64,000 bases of DNA from an uncultured Paludibaculum sp. (GCF_963665245.1 NZ_OY762267.1:310001-374000); one strand, 5' to 3'. Numbered from the stretch's first letter, positions 42,865 to 52,792 are shown. The notes: generated by a model not told the origin, from the letters alone. Made by a program: numbers and translations.

Positions 42865-44379
42865 CTAGACCAATGCCTCCACCGGCGCCTCTTGACGCGG
42901 TAGCGGGAACTGCCCCAGCTCCAAGAACCCATTCGAAATCAGTAAACGCACAACGTCGCAGAACTCCTCGAACGTCAAGCCCGCGTCCACCACGTCCTGC
43001 GCCTGCAATTGATCGAAAATCTCGCCTGTCGTCAACTGCCCCGCGCACATGCCCACCAGTACGGCCAGCCACGGCTCCACATTCGCCGTAAACACAAACG
43101 GGTAACTCGACTTCAGCTTGAACTCGCTGGGCTCCAGACCGCTTTCGCCGGGCTTGTGAGTCACCTGCAATTGCATCGACTGCGCCAACCTCGGCCGCGA
43201 CCTGCGCAACGCCGCCGGCAACGATGGTTGCGCCGCCGCCTGCTCCCATTTCCGGAACCACTCCACCGCCGGACCCGCCGCCTCTTCCGCTTTCAGCGTC
43301 CGCGCCGTGGCCACCGCCCGAGGCTGCGCCGCACGCTCCAGCACCACCGTCCCGTAGAAGATCGCAGTCACCTTCAGGCGCTCGTAAAGCTCCGACCGGC
43401 CGCCCAACTGCCCCAGCTTGCCCTTGGCCTTGACCACCGCTTCCAGCACTTTGGTCGGCCGCTTCCCCACTTCCGTGGCCACCAGAATCACATCAAATTC
43501 CGGGCTCGTTTCGCCCAGCCACAGCCGGATCCGCTCCTGCAACAGCTCGTTCTCACGGTCGGTCGCCGTGGTGACGCAATAAAATCGACCGCCCGGCTTC
43601 AAATACCTAGGCAGGTCCTGGATAATCCGACGGAAAATCTGCTCCCCATCTTCGCCACCGTCCCGGAACAGCAACTTCATGCTCGCGTCGGGTACATAGG
43701 GAGGATGCGCCACGACACAGTCGAAGGTTTGGCCGTCGACGGCACCAAACAAATCGCCCTGTACGGCGGTTACCTGAAGCAATCCGTTTAGCTTGGCGTT
43801 GAAATCGGAAAAATGAACCGAACGCTGGCCGAGATCGGCGGCCCAGGCCCGCTTCGCACCGCGCGACGCCGCCAGCAGAGCCGCTACGCCGGTCCCACAG
43901 CACAGATCGAGGAAATCGTCGCCCGGATCCTCGGGCTGAATGGAAAGGAATCGCCCCGTGTTGCCCGTAATCGCCGCGTACACCGCGTCCGCCGGCAGTT
44001 TCTCGCCGACGAGCCTCGTGCGATCCGACGCAACATAAAGCCCAGCAACCGGGTATAGCACCACCGTGCTATGCCAATGGGTTTCGTCCTTCTTGACCAC
44101 CACATCGAGATCCGACAACAGCTCCAGGAGCCGCGCCGGCAGATGGGCCAGAATCACCGTCTCTTCCACCGGTTCTTCGTCCATCAGGAGCCGAATCAAC
44201 ACGTCCAGCGCATCATGGATCTCCGCCCCGGCCGCACGATCCTCAGCCAGGACTTTGAACTGGTAAATCGTCTCCGAACCGGTCCGGCGGCTGACTGCTT
44301 CTTCCGAGTACCCTAGCCGCCGTAGGCTCTCCCTCAATTCCGAAAATTGGTCGGGAGTGCCGATCTTCAATGGGACCAT
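42865..44379 (-). CDS. SAM-dependent methyltransferase at the head of the T6SS operon
   Basis: A 504-aa protein; ATG 44379 is preceded by GGAGGAG at 6-nt spacing (the frame is open to 44439). The N-terminal region of about 130 residues is helical. A class I methyltransferase domain follows, with the SAM loop FLDLCCGTGVAALLAASRG and a motif IV VAHPPYVPD, where His replaces the Asn/Asp usual in (N/D)PPY enzymes (PrmC, RsmC, N6-adenine types). Residues about 400-500 form a C-terminal domain with a winged-helix-like pattern (LTTGEIFDQLQAQDVVDAGLTFEEFCDVVRLLISNGFLEL). It is divergent from tssK and upstream of tssBC. The substrate is unknown. Confidence 0.8.
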   Translation of the reverse strand: MVPLKIGTPDQFSELRESLRRLGYSEEAVSRRTGSETIYQFKVLAEDRAAGAEIHDALDVLIRLLMDEEPVEETVILAHLPARLLELLSDLDVVVKKDETHWHSTVVLYPVAGLYVASDRTRLVGEKLPADAVYAAITGNTGRFLSIQPEDPGDDFLDLCCGTGVAALLAASRGAKRAWAADLGQRSVHFSDFNAKLNGLLQVTAVQGDLFGAVDGQTFDCVVAHPPYVPDASMKLLFRDGGEDGEQIFRRIIQDLPRYLKPGGRFYCVTTATDRENELLQERIRLWLGETSPEFDVILVATEVGKRPTKVLEAVVKAKGKLGQLGGRSELYERLKVTAIFYGTVVLERAAQPRAVATARTLKAEEAAGPAVEWFRKWEQAAAQPSLPAALRRSRPRLAQSMQLQVTHKPGESGLEPSEFKLKSSYPFVFTANVEPWLAVLVGMCAGQLTTGEIFDQLQAQDVVDAGLTFEEFCDVVRLLISNGFLELGQFPLPRQEAPVEALV

Positions 44380-44581
44380 CCGCTGCTCCTCCGATGTACT
44401 GCTGTTGGACAGTATACTCAATGCCGAGGTCAAGGCCAATGCCTTTGTTTTGAGTCAGTTTCAGACATAAATATTTCTTTATCCTTATAGATTCAAACCA
44501 CCCCCGCCCCGCCCCCGTTTCCGTCTATTTTTGCAGCCGCCCCTGTGCGCCCAACCCGTCCTTTGGTACCTTGAGATCCAG
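44380..44581. promoter_or_regulatory. Divergent control region of the T6SS cluster
   Basis: A gap of about 200 nt between the divergent methyltransferase and tssK genes, with an AT-rich core (about 44449-44500, including ACATAAATATTTCTTTATCCTTATAG) that stands out from the GC-rich surroundings. Promoters for both arms probably lie here; no single -35/-10 pair is convincing. Confidence 0.45.
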
Positions 44582-45937
44582 ATGCATCGCCTGGAACCCG
44601 TCGTCTGGACCAAAGGAACCATCCTCAACGCCCAGCATTTGCAGCTTCAGGATCGTTACCTGGAAGACTCGCTGCGCTTCCGTTTGAACGCCACCCAGTT
44701 CCAACCGTGGGGCTTCACCAAACTGCGCGTCGATGATGAAGCCCTCGCCGCCGGCATCATCAATCTCACTCAGGCCGCTGGTATCTTTCCCGATGGCCTC
44801 CTCTTCGATGTTCCTGAACTGGACGCCGGCCCCCCGCCCAAGCCCATCGCCACCCACTTCGGCCCCGACGATTCAACGCTGGATTTCTACCTCGGCATCC
44901 CTCACTACCGCGAACGCGGCATCAACGTCGCCGGCCTGCAGCGCCAGGTGGACGCCCGCTATCGCGCCGAAATCGCCATGGTCAGTGACGAGAACACAGG
45001 CCGCTCGGAAAAACCCGTCACCCTGGCCCGCAAGAATCTGAGGATCATCGTCCAGGGCGAAAGCGTGGAAGGCATGTCCACCATCCCCGTCGGCCGCATC
45101 GTGCGCACCAAGGCGGGCCTCTTCGAACTCGACGCCCACTGCGTCGCCCCCTTGCTGGAATTCCATGCGAGTGACTATCTTTCAGCCATTGCCCGCCGCC
45201 TCGTGGAAATCCTCGCCGCCCGCAGCGACGCCCTCTCCGGCCTCCGCCGCCAGAAGAATCAGAGCCTGGCCGACTTCACCGCCTCCGACATCGCCAGCTT
45301 CTGGCTGCTCTACACGGTGAATTCCGCCCTGCCCATCTTCCAGCACCTGCACGTCGCCCAAGGCATCCACCCCGAGATGCTCTATAGCGAGATGCTCTCG
45401 CTCGCCGGAGCCCTAACCGCCTTCTCCACCAAGGTCCAGCCGCGCAACCTGCCGCTGTACGACCACGAGAATCTGGGCCCCTGCTTCACCGAACTCGACG
45501 AGGTCTTGCGCTCGCTGCTCACCACCGTCGTCCCCAGCAACTTCGTGTCGCTGCCGCTGAAGCTGGTGCAGCCCTCCATCTACGCCGCCAGTCTCGACCG
45601 CGAAGACTACTTCAAGAACACCCGCATGTACCTGGCGATCCACGCGGAGACCAACCAGGCCGAACTCATCCGGCGCACGCCGCAGTTGGTGAAGATCTGC
45701 TCCGCCGACTACATCGAGCACCTGGTGCAAACGGCCCTGCCGGGCATCCCGCTCCGCCACGTCCCCGCCCCGCCGAGTTCCATCCCGGTGAAGCTAAACT
45801 ACACCTACTTCAGCCTGGAACAGCAGGGCGGCCCCTACGAAGCCGTAATGCGGGCGCGCAATATGGCGGTCTACGTGCCAGCCGACCTGCCCAACCCGCA
45901 GATGGAGCTGGTCATCCTGCTCCCCAAAGCCGAATAG
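44582..45937 (+). CDS. tssK: T6SS baseplate subunit TssK
   Basis: A 451-aa TssK/ImpJ/VasE protein. ATG 44582 gives the canonical start MHRLEPVVWTKGTILNAQHLQLQDRYLEDSL, then QFQPWGFTKLRVDDEAL and AAGIFPDGLLFDVP. Later, DIASFWLLYTVNSALPIFQHL and HPEMLYSEMLSLAGALTAFS fit the helical shoulder domain. TssK connects the baseplate to TssL/TssM of the membrane complex, neither of which is encoded in the window. It is transcribed away from the rest of the cluster. Confidence 0.94.
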   Translation: MHRLEPVVWTKGTILNAQHLQLQDRYLEDSLRFRLNATQFQPWGFTKLRVDDEALAAGIINLTQAAGIFPDGLLFDVPELDAGPPPKPIATHFGPDDSTLDFYLGIPHYRERGINVAGLQRQVDARYRAEIAMVSDENTGRSEKPVTLARKNLRIIVQGESVEGMSTIPVGRIVRTKAGLFELDAHCVAPLLEFHASDYLSAIARRLVEILAARSDALSGLRRQKNQSLADFTASDIASFWLLYTVNSALPIFQHLHVAQGIHPEMLYSEMLSLAGALTAFSTKVQPRNLPLYDHENLGPCFTELDEVLRSLLTTVVPSNFVSLPLKLVQPSIYAASLDREDYFKNTRMYLAIHAETNQAELIRRTPQLVKICSADYIEHLVQTALPGIPLRHVPAPPSSIPVKLNYTYFSLEQQGGPYEAVMRARNMAVYVPADLPNPQMELVILLPKAE

Positions 45938-45969
45938 CGTGCGTTGCGGGTGGGATAGGCCCCCATCCT

Positions 45970-47235
45970 CTACTTGAGTCCAGCCAGACTCTCTTTACTA
46001 ACCTTGGCCACGATGTGCACCAGAGGATCCACCACCTCGGCGATGTCGTACCGCACCGAGGTCCCCAGCACAATCGCGGACTCATTCGCACTCAGCTTGT
46101 AATCCCGTTCCAGCCATCGGGCCAGCTCCGTGGTCGCCTGCTGCAGCGCCTCCGGCAACGAGTTCGCGATCCCCGACGCCATCAGCCAGTCCTGATCCTC
46201 CATCCGCGGAGCCTGCGTGCTCTGCCCGCGAATCACGTTGACCGTGAACTCAATGTCCATCGAGGTCTCCAGCGCATCACCATTCAACTCGCCGTCGCCC
46301 TGGGCCGCGTGGCCATCGCCCACAAACAACAGCGCCCCGGGCACGTACACCGGCAGATACACCGTGACGCCTTCACGAAGCCCGTTGTAGTCCATATTCC
46401 CGCCGAACGAACCCGGATACCCCGTGCGGAACGCCTGGTTCGCCGGCGGAGCCACGGCCACACACCCCAGCATCGGCCGCAGCTTCACCTTGAAGTTCTT
46501 CAGCCGCTCCGTCGGCTTCGCCAGCATCCCGACGCCCGCGGCGCGATCCAGCTTCCACGACGAATCGAAATTGTCGTCCAGCTTCGCACCGCGCAAATAC
46601 CCCGGCGTTAAGGCGCTGGACATAATCGAATCGCCGCTGCCCGCCGTATCCCGGTTCAGCCGGATGCGATTGAACTTAACGGCCAGCGTATCGCCCGGCA
46701 TCGCACCCTCCACGTAAAACGGCCCCGTCTGCGGATTCCCGCCCAGCGACCGCCGCACGCCTTTCGGATCGGTGCCGCCCGCATCCACCGCCCAGGTGCT
46801 CACCGTATCGCCGGACTGCAGCCGCATCACCGGCTCAATCGCACCCGAGAAGACCCGGTGAAACTTCACCGGCTCAAACGACCGTGTCACCGGAGCCCGC
46901 TCTTCGAGCCGCACCCTCCGCGCCTTCCACGCAAACTGGTCTGAACCCTGTGTCACCGTACCGCCCATCTCATCGCCGGTCACCCGGCCATCGAGCACAC
47001 CAAACGGCTTCCCATTCGGCCGCAGCGCGGTGATCTTCACCGTGTCGTTCTCCGACGTTCCTTCCAGCTTCAGCTCGTTCAGCGTGCCGGTGACTTTCGT
47101 CGCATCGGATTTCAGCTCAACCCGGGCGGCGCCAAACTCCTCGCCAAACCGGACCAGCACAAATTGCCAGGTGCCCGTAAGGTCGGCGGAAAATGCCAAC
47201 ACGGGAAACAGCAGAAGCAGCGGCGTACGTTTCAT
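45970..47235 (-). CDS. Secreted acetamidase/formamidase-like protein
   Basis: A 421-aa protein with a signal peptide (LLLLFPVLAFSA). Residues about 18-105 form a lipocalin-like beta domain (LTGTWQFVLVRFGEEFGAARVELK, VTGTLNELKLEGT, LDGRVTGDEMGGTV). The rest is an FmdA/AmdA domain: HRVFSGAIEPVMRLQSGDTV, NPQTGPFYVEGAMPGDTLAVKFNRI, LRPMLGCVAVAPP, GYPGSFGGNMDYNGLREGVTVYLPVYVPGALLFVGDGHAAQGDGELNGDALETSMDIEF. Family enzymes release ammonia from short amides; the exported location is unusual, and the substrate is unknown. It is convergent with tssK. Confidence 0.85.
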   Translation of the reverse strand: MKRTPLLLLFPVLAFSADLTGTWQFVLVRFGEEFGAARVELKSDATKVTGTLNELKLEGTSENDTVKITALRPNGKPFGVLDGRVTGDEMGGTVTQGSDQFAWKARRVRLEERAPVTRSFEPVKFHRVFSGAIEPVMRLQSGDTVSTWAVDAGGTDPKGVRRSLGGNPQTGPFYVEGAMPGDTLAVKFNRIRLNRDTAGSGDSIMSSALTPGYLRGAKLDDNFDSSWKLDRAAGVGMLAKPTERLKNFKVKLRPMLGCVAVAPPANQAFRTGYPGSFGGNMDYNGLREGVTVYLPVYVPGALLFVGDGHAAQGDGELNGDALETSMDIEFTVNVIRGQSTQAPRMEDQDWLMASGIANSLPEALQQATTELARWLERDYKLSANESAIVLGTSVRYDIAEVVDPLVHIVAKVSKESLAGLK

Positions 47236-47359
47236 AGGGAGTATTCATCCTTTGGCAGGCAGCCCGCGCATCCGGCGAAGCGCCCGCGGCCAACTGGAAG
47301 TGAATACTACCGCGCCAGGAAGAAAGTTACGGCCCAGAAGATCCTGATGGCGAGCAATC

Positions 47360-47390
47360 GCCCGGGGACGTTCCTCCTTGAGCCCCGGGC
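47360..47390 (-). terminator. Hairpin downstream of anmK
   Basis: GCCCGGGG (47360-47367) pairs with CCCCGGGC (47383-47390) around a 15-nt loop, 5 nt beyond the anmK stop on the minus strand. It probably marks the end of the gdh-mutS-anmK transcript. Confidence 0.45.
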
Positions 47391-47395
47391 TCCCT

Positions 47396-48550
47396 CTACC
47401 CCCGGCAGACCTTCCCCAAAACCACAGCCCGTTTCGCCCCGGTAGCCGAAGGCAAATTCGAAGTCTGTCCCTTCAGCGTCTCCGAAGCCAGCACCGCGAA
47501 CGCCACGGCCTCCTTGGCATCGGCATCCACCCCGTGCGCGTCGCTCCGCGTGATCTCCGACTCCGGCAACTCCGCCCCCAGAAACCGCATGAGCGTTTCG
47601 TTATGAACCCCGCCCCCGGCCACAATCACCTCGGCCGGCGGCTCCTCTTCCCCATCGGCAAACTGCGCAATCCCCTCCGCAATCGCTGCTGCCGTAAAGT
47701 AGGTGGCAGTCGCCACCGTATCTTCCGGCGACAACCCCCGCGCGATCAACGCATCCACAAACGCGGCCCCGTACTGCTCCCGCCCCGCCGACTTCGGAGG
47801 CCGCCGGCTGAAATACTCATCCGTCAGAAGTTCCGCCACGATCTCCGGATGCACCAACCCCTCGGCCGCCATCGCCCCATCTTTGTCGAAGCCCCGCGAG
47901 CCGCCGGAATAGTGCGCCACCAACTGATCGACCACCATGTTCCCCGGCCCCGTATCGAAAGCCACCACCTTCTCCGGAGGCGCCCCCGCCGGCAGCCACG
48001 TAATGTTGGCGATCCCGCCGATATTCAAGGCCACCCGCGTCAAATCCTCATCGTGAAACAACAGGTAATCGACAAACGGCACCAGCGGAGCGCCTTGCCC
48101 GCCCGCCGCAATATCCGCCGGCCGGAAGTCCGACACCACGGTCCGCCCCGTCCGGGCCGCCAGCACATTCCCATCGCCAATCTGCAGCGTGCTCGCGATC
48201 TTCTTCCCCAGAAACTCCACCGGAGTCCCCTCGTGGTAAATCGTCTGCCCGTGACAGCCGATCACCTCCACCTCCTCCACCGCGATCTTGCCCTTCTTGC
48301 AGGTCTGTAGAAACGCCGCCGCATACAGCTCCCCCAGCAGAAAGTGGAGCCGCGCAATGTCCCGCGTATGCGTCGTGCAGTTGGACACGCCCAGCAACGC
48401 CGCCCGGACCTCCGCCGCGTAAGGCACCGAGTGAAACGCGAGCGTCTCCACCCCCGCCTTGCTCCGCCGGATCACCGCCACATCAATGCCATCCAGCGAT
48501 GTCCCGGACATGATCCCGGCGCACACCATCCCCTGGCCGTTCTTCTTCAT
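47396..48550 (-). CDS. anmK: Anhydro-N-acetylmuramic acid kinase
   Basis: A 384-aa AnmK with the ASKHA-type phosphate loop CAGIMSGTSLDGIDVAVIRR at the N-terminus. VIGCHGQTIYHEG, LQIGDGNVLAARTGRTVVSDFRPADIAAGGQGAPLVPFVDYLLF, VALNIGGIANITWLP and VAFDTGPGNMVVD follow. It phosphorylates and opens 1,6-anhydro-MurNAc in cytoplasmic cell-wall recycling. Its start overlaps the mutS stop by 4 nt (ATGA), suggesting translational coupling. Length is normal. Confidence 0.96.
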   Translation of the reverse strand: MKKNGQGMVCAGIMSGTSLDGIDVAVIRRSKAGVETLAFHSVPYAAEVRAALLGVSNCTTHTRDIARLHFLLGELYAAAFLQTCKKGKIAVEEVEVIGCHGQTIYHEGTPVEFLGKKIASTLQIGDGNVLAARTGRTVVSDFRPADIAAGGQGAPLVPFVDYLLFHDEDLTRVALNIGGIANITWLPAGAPPEKVVAFDTGPGNMVVDQLVAHYSGGSRGFDKDGAMAAEGLVHPEIVAELLTDEYFSRRPPKSAGREQYGAAFVDALIARGLSPEDTVATATYFTAAAIAEGIAQFADGEEEPPAEVIVAGGGVHNETLMRFLGAELPESEITRSDAHGVDADAKEAVAFAVLASETLKGQTSNLPSATGAKRAVVLGKVCRG

Positions 48551-51156
48551 GACCCCTGCAACTCCTCTTTCAACTCCGCCAGCAACTGCAGCGCCTCAAT
48601 CGGCTTCAAGTTGTCGATATCCAGCCCGCGAATCCGCTCCGCAATCTGATAGCCCACCGGCTCGAACAACTGGATCTGGAAACTCGGCTCCGGCTTCCCG
48701 CGCCGCTTCGGAGCCTCCAACTGCTCGCTCACCTTATGCTCGGTCTTCTCGTGCAGCGCCAGAATCTCGCGAGCCCGTTCAATCACCGGCATCGGCAACG
48801 CCGCCAGCCGCGCCACCTCAATGCCGTAGCTCTTGTCCGCGCTCCCCGGCTCCACCTTTCGCAGGAAGATCACCTGGTCGCCGACTTCTTTCACCGACAC
48901 GTGCAAATTCCGGATCCCGCCCAGCTTGTCCGCCAGCTCCGTCAACTCGTGATAGTGCGTGGCGAACAGCGTGTACGCGCCAATCTGCTCGTGAATGTGC
49001 TCGATCACCGCCCAGGCCAGCGACAGCCCGTCGTAGGTCGCGGTCCCTCGCCCGATCTCATCCAGCACGATCAACGACCGCGCCGTGGCCGTATTCAGAA
49101 TCACCGCCGTCTCGGTCATCTCCACCATGAACGTGCTGCGTCCGCGCGCCAGGTTGTCCGAAGCCCCGATGCGCGTGAACACACGGTCCACCAGGGGCAG
49201 CACCGCCTCCGTGGCCGGGACGAACGAACCCATCTGCGCCATCACCGCGATCAACGCCGCCTGCCGCAGGTACGTCGATTTCCCACCCATGTTCGGGCCC
49301 GTGATGATCGCAATCCGGCTCTGGTCCTGGTCGAGATAGAGGTCGTTCGGAATGAACCGCTGCGCGTCTTTTTCCGTCAGCCGCTCGATCACCGGATGCC
49401 GCCCGCCGGCGATCCGCAACTCACCGGATTGCACCGAGAACTTCGGCCGTGTATACCGGTGGTCCAGCGAAGCCTGCGCCAGCGAGCAATAGAAATCGAT
49501 CTCGGCCACCGCCGAAGCCGTAGCTCGGATCCGCCCCGCCTGACCCGCCGCCTCCGCCCGAACCTCCGCGAAGATCGTCCTCTCCAGCTCGTTCGCCTTG
49601 TCCTCGGCGTCCAACACCTTCGACTCCAGCACCTTCAGCTCCGAAGTCGTAAACCGCTCCGCGTTCACCAGCGTCTGCTTCCGCTCGTAGTCCGCCGGAG
49701 CCAGATGTTTGTTCGCGTTCGAGATCTCGATATAGAACCCGAACACGTTGTTGAACCGTACCTTCAGCGACCCAATGCCCGTCCGTTCCCGCTCCCTCAA
49801 CTCGATCGCCGCGATGATCTGGCGCGAATTCTTGGCTAGGTCCCTCAACTCGTCCAGCTCGGCGTTGTACCCCGCGCGCACCACCCCGCCGTCGTTCAAC
49901 GTCACCGGAGGCTCGTCCGCGATCGCCGCCAGAATCTTGTCCCGCACCTCGGCCACGTCGTCCAACTGCTCGCGCACCGCAACCAGCCGCGACGACGCCG
50001 TCTTCTCCAGCAGCGGTCGCAACAGCGGGATCCGCGCCAGCGTCCGGCCCAGTCCCAAGGCATCCCGAGGATTCGCCGTACCCACGGCGATGCGTGACAG
50101 CAGCCGCTCGACATCGAGCATACCGCCCATCACTTCGCGCAACTTCGCCCGTTCCACCGTGGCCCCGCGCAGCCACTCCACCGCATCCAGCCGAGCCTCG
50201 ATCTCCGCCCGGTCCAGCGAAGGCCGCAACAGGCGTCTCTGCAGCAGCCGACCGCCCATGCCCGTCTGCGTCAGATCCAGGACGCTCAGCAGCGTGGAAT
50301 CCCGCTTGGCGTCGAGATCGGCGGAGAACATCGGCTCGACGAGTTCCAGGTTCCGCACCGTCACCGCGTCCAGCAGCATCGCCCCGGCCCGGTCGAAGTA
50401 CGCCGGCCGGTCCAGATGATCCAGAGCCGACTTCTGCGTCTCCCGCAGATACGCCAGAATCGCCCCAGCCGCCGACACCGCCAGCCGCTTATCCGCCAGC
50501 CCCACGCCATCCAGCACCAGCAATTGGAAATGGTCCTTGAGACTCTGCTCGGCGTAATCCGTCGTGAAGGTCCACGCGTCCACCGGAGTCTTCACCCACC
50601 GGCCCTCCGGAGCCGCGCCGCCGCCCTCCGGCACCAACAGTTCCCGAACCTTCAACTGCTCCAGCGAAGCCCCGGCGTCCGCCTTGTCCATCTCCGTGGC
50701 CCGGAATTCGCCGGTGGAGATATCGACATAAGCCAGACCGGCCCGTTCGCCCTTGTAGGCGACGGCGGCCAGATAGTTATTCTCGTGCGACCGCAGCAGC
50801 GAAGCCTCGGTCACGGTCCCCGGAGTCACAATGCGCGTGATCTCCCGCCGCACGATCTTCTTGGTCTGCCGCGGGTCTTCCATCTGATCGCAGATGGCCA
50901 CACGGTAGCCCTTCTGAATCAGGCGGGCGATGTAGTTCTCGGCCGCATGCGCGGGCACCCCGCACATGGGCACGGGTTCGCCTTTTTCTTTATTCCGGGA
51001 AGTGAGTGTAATCTCGAGTTCGCGCGCCGCCGTAACGGCGTCGTCAAAGAAGAGCTCGTAAAAATCACCTAGGCGGAAAAGCAGCAGGGCATTGGGAGCC
51101 TGCTGCTTCGCCGCATGATATTGCCGCATCAGCGGCGTAGTCGGTTCGCCTGCCAC
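48547..51156 (-). CDS. mutS: DNA mismatch repair protein MutS
   Basis: An 869-aa MutS from a GTG start. The N-terminal mismatch-recognition domain has LFRLGDFYELFFDDA (the F-Y-E mismatch-wedge motif) and VPMCGVPAHAAENYIARLIQKGYRVAICDQMEDP. The core, lever and clamp domains are followed by the ATPase with Walker A ITGPNMGGKSTYLRQ, GASDNLARGRSTFMVEM, Walker B LIVLDEIGRGTATYDG and TLFATHYHELTEL. It overlaps the glutamate dehydrogenase stop by one base (TAGTG) and anmK by 4 nt. Full length, with no defects seen. Confidence 0.98.
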   Translation of the reverse strand: MAGEPTTPLMRQYHAAKQQAPNALLLFRLGDFYELFFDDAVTAARELEITLTSRNKEKGEPVPMCGVPAHAAENYIARLIQKGYRVAICDQMEDPRQTKKIVRREITRIVTPGTVTEASLLRSHENNYLAAVAYKGERAGLAYVDISTGEFRATEMDKADAGASLEQLKVRELLVPEGGGAAPEGRWVKTPVDAWTFTTDYAEQSLKDHFQLLVLDGVGLADKRLAVSAAGAILAYLRETQKSALDHLDRPAYFDRAGAMLLDAVTVRNLELVEPMFSADLDAKRDSTLLSVLDLTQTGMGGRLLQRRLLRPSLDRAEIEARLDAVEWLRGATVERAKLREVMGGMLDVERLLSRIAVGTANPRDALGLGRTLARIPLLRPLLEKTASSRLVAVREQLDDVAEVRDKILAAIADEPPVTLNDGGVVRAGYNAELDELRDLAKNSRQIIAAIELRERERTGIGSLKVRFNNVFGFYIEISNANKHLAPADYERKQTLVNAERFTTSELKVLESKVLDAEDKANELERTIFAEVRAEAAGQAGRIRATASAVAEIDFYCSLAQASLDHRYTRPKFSVQSGELRIAGGRHPVIERLTEKDAQRFIPNDLYLDQDQSRIAIITGPNMGGKSTYLRQAALIAVMAQMGSFVPATEAVLPLVDRVFTRIGASDNLARGRSTFMVEMTETAVILNTATARSLIVLDEIGRGTATYDGLSLAWAVIEHIHEQIGAYTLFATHYHELTELADKLGGIRNLHVSVKEVGDQVIFLRKVEPGSADKSYGIEVARLAALPMPVIERAREILALHEKTEHKVSEQLEAPKRRGKPEPSFQIQLFEPVGYQIAERIRGLDIDNLKPIEALQLLAELKEELQGS

Positions 51157-52445
51157 TAAGCGTAGATTCCGCGAAGTTTGATGGCAAACGCAACCCGGTC
51201 GAGCGCGAGCATGTAGGCCGCGGTCCGATTGTGTACCTTGTGCCGCTCTCCAAACGCCACGACGTCCTTGAAGGAGTTCACCATGATCTCCTCCAGCCGC
51301 CCGTTCACCAGTTGCTCATTCCAGAAGAAGCCCTGCCGGTCCTGGACCCATTCAAAGTAGGAGACCGTCACCCCTCCGGCGTTCGCCAGAATGTCCGGGA
51401 TCACAAAGATGCCCTTTTCTTCCAGAATCTTGTCCGCCACGGCCGTCGTCGGCCCATTCGCGCCCTCGCAAAGAATCTTGGCGTTGATCCGGGCCGCATT
51501 CCGCGAGTGAATCACATTCTCCTTCGCCGCCGGCACCAGCACGTCGCACTCCAGGAACATCGCTTCGTGCTTATCAATCGCCTCGGCCTCGGGATAGCCC
51601 ACGATCGTACCCGTCGTCTGCTTGTACTTCATCAGCGCTTCCGGATCGATCCCGTTGGAGTTATACAGAGCCCCGTCATACTCGATGATCGACACCACCT
51701 TCATGCCGGCCTTGTGCATCAGCTTGGCGGCCTTGCCGCCGACGTTGCCAAAGCCCTGGACCACGACCTTGGTCTGCGACGGCTCCATGTGGAACTTCTT
51801 CAGCGCTTGCAGCGTGACGAACAGGCAACCACGTCCGGTCGCCTCCACGCGGCCCCGCGAGCCACCCAGGTTCAGGGGCTTGCCGGTCACCACGGCCGTC
51901 ACGGTCGTGCGCTTGTGCATGGAGTAGGTATCCATGATCCAAGCCATGGTCTGCTCATTCGTATTCATATCCGGAGCGGGCACGTCGCGCTCCGGTCCAA
52001 TGATGTCGATGAGCTCCGCGGTATAGCGCCGCGTAATCCGCTCCAGTTCGTTCTGCGACAGAATCGCGGGGTCGCAAATGACGCCGCCCTTGCCGCCGCC
52101 AAATGGGATGTTCACCACGGCGCACTTCCACGTCATCCAGGAAGCCAGCGCTTTCACTTCGTCCAGAGTCACATCCGGAGCAAAGCGGATCCCGCCTTTG
52201 GCCGGCCCGCGGGCCAGCGAATGCTGAATACGATATCCAGTAAAAACTTCTATACGGCCGTCATCGAGTTGAACAGGAATATGGACGGTCATCTCCAGGG
52301 CTGGCGAACGCAGTACCTTTTGGAGACCTTCGTCCAAGCCGAGCAACGTGGCGGCTTCATTGAAGCGGGCCTCGGCAGCGAGCCAGGGGTTAAACTCCCG
52401 GTCGAGAGCGGCATCGCTGTCAGGCTTCGTGGCTTCGAGGATCAT
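51156..52445 (-). CDS. Glu/Leu/Phe/Val dehydrogenase (glutamate dehydrogenase)
   Basis: A 429-aa hexameric-type glutamate dehydrogenase. The substrate domain has [14 protein letters not shown] and [21 protein letters not shown] (catalytic Lys in TWK). [19 protein letters not shown] carries the conserved Asp, and [20 protein letters not shown] is the NAD(P) Rossmann loop. It interconverts glutamate and 2-oxoglutarate plus ammonia. The coenzyme preference cannot be stated with certainty. It is the first gene of a run gdh-mutS-anmK with overlapping ends, an unusual partnership that probably reflects shared transcription only. Confidence 0.92.
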   Translation of the reverse strand: MILEATKPDSDAALDREFNPWLAAEARFNEAATLLGLDEGLQKVLRSPALEMTVHIPVQLDDGRIEVFTGYRIQHSLARGPAKGGIRFAPDVTLDEVKALASWMTWKCAVVNIPFGGGKGGVICDPAILSQNELERITRRYTAELIDIIGPERDVPAPDMNTNEQTMAWIMDTYSMHKRTTVTAVVTGKPLNLGGSRGRVEATGRGCLFVTLQALKKFHMEPSQTKVVVQGFGNVGGKAAKLMHKAGMKVVSIIEYDGALYNSNGIDPEALMKYKQTTGTIVGYPEAEAIDKHEAMFLECDVLVPAAKENVIHSRNAARINAKILCEGANGPTTAVADKILEEKGIFVIPDILANAGGVTVSYFEWVQDRQGFFWNEQLVNGRLEEIMVNSFKDVVAFGERHKVHNRTAAYMLALDRVAFAIKLRGIYA

Positions 52446-52792
52446 TGATGATCACCTCCGCCCCCATTATGCCCTAGCGCCAGAACGGTTGGTACCGTGC
52501 CACCCCAGACGTCCGTCATAAAGATCCCACATTGGTAAAGAACCACCACCTCCTCCAAGTGGGTCTACCAGCGATGCGAACCGCGAATGGCAATGAGCGG
52601 GCAGGGCCCCGCAGCCCGAACCGGAGCCGTGACCGTAAGGGAGCGGAAGCGCGTCGTGTCCGGCACCTTCAAACGAGCCCGCATGGCCCGCCAAACCGCC
52701 AAACCGGCCGAAGCCACGCAACGAACCACGACCGTGAGGGAGTCAGCCATGGCCCTGCGGGCCGCCAAAGCGGATGAAGCCGCGCCCCTTGC

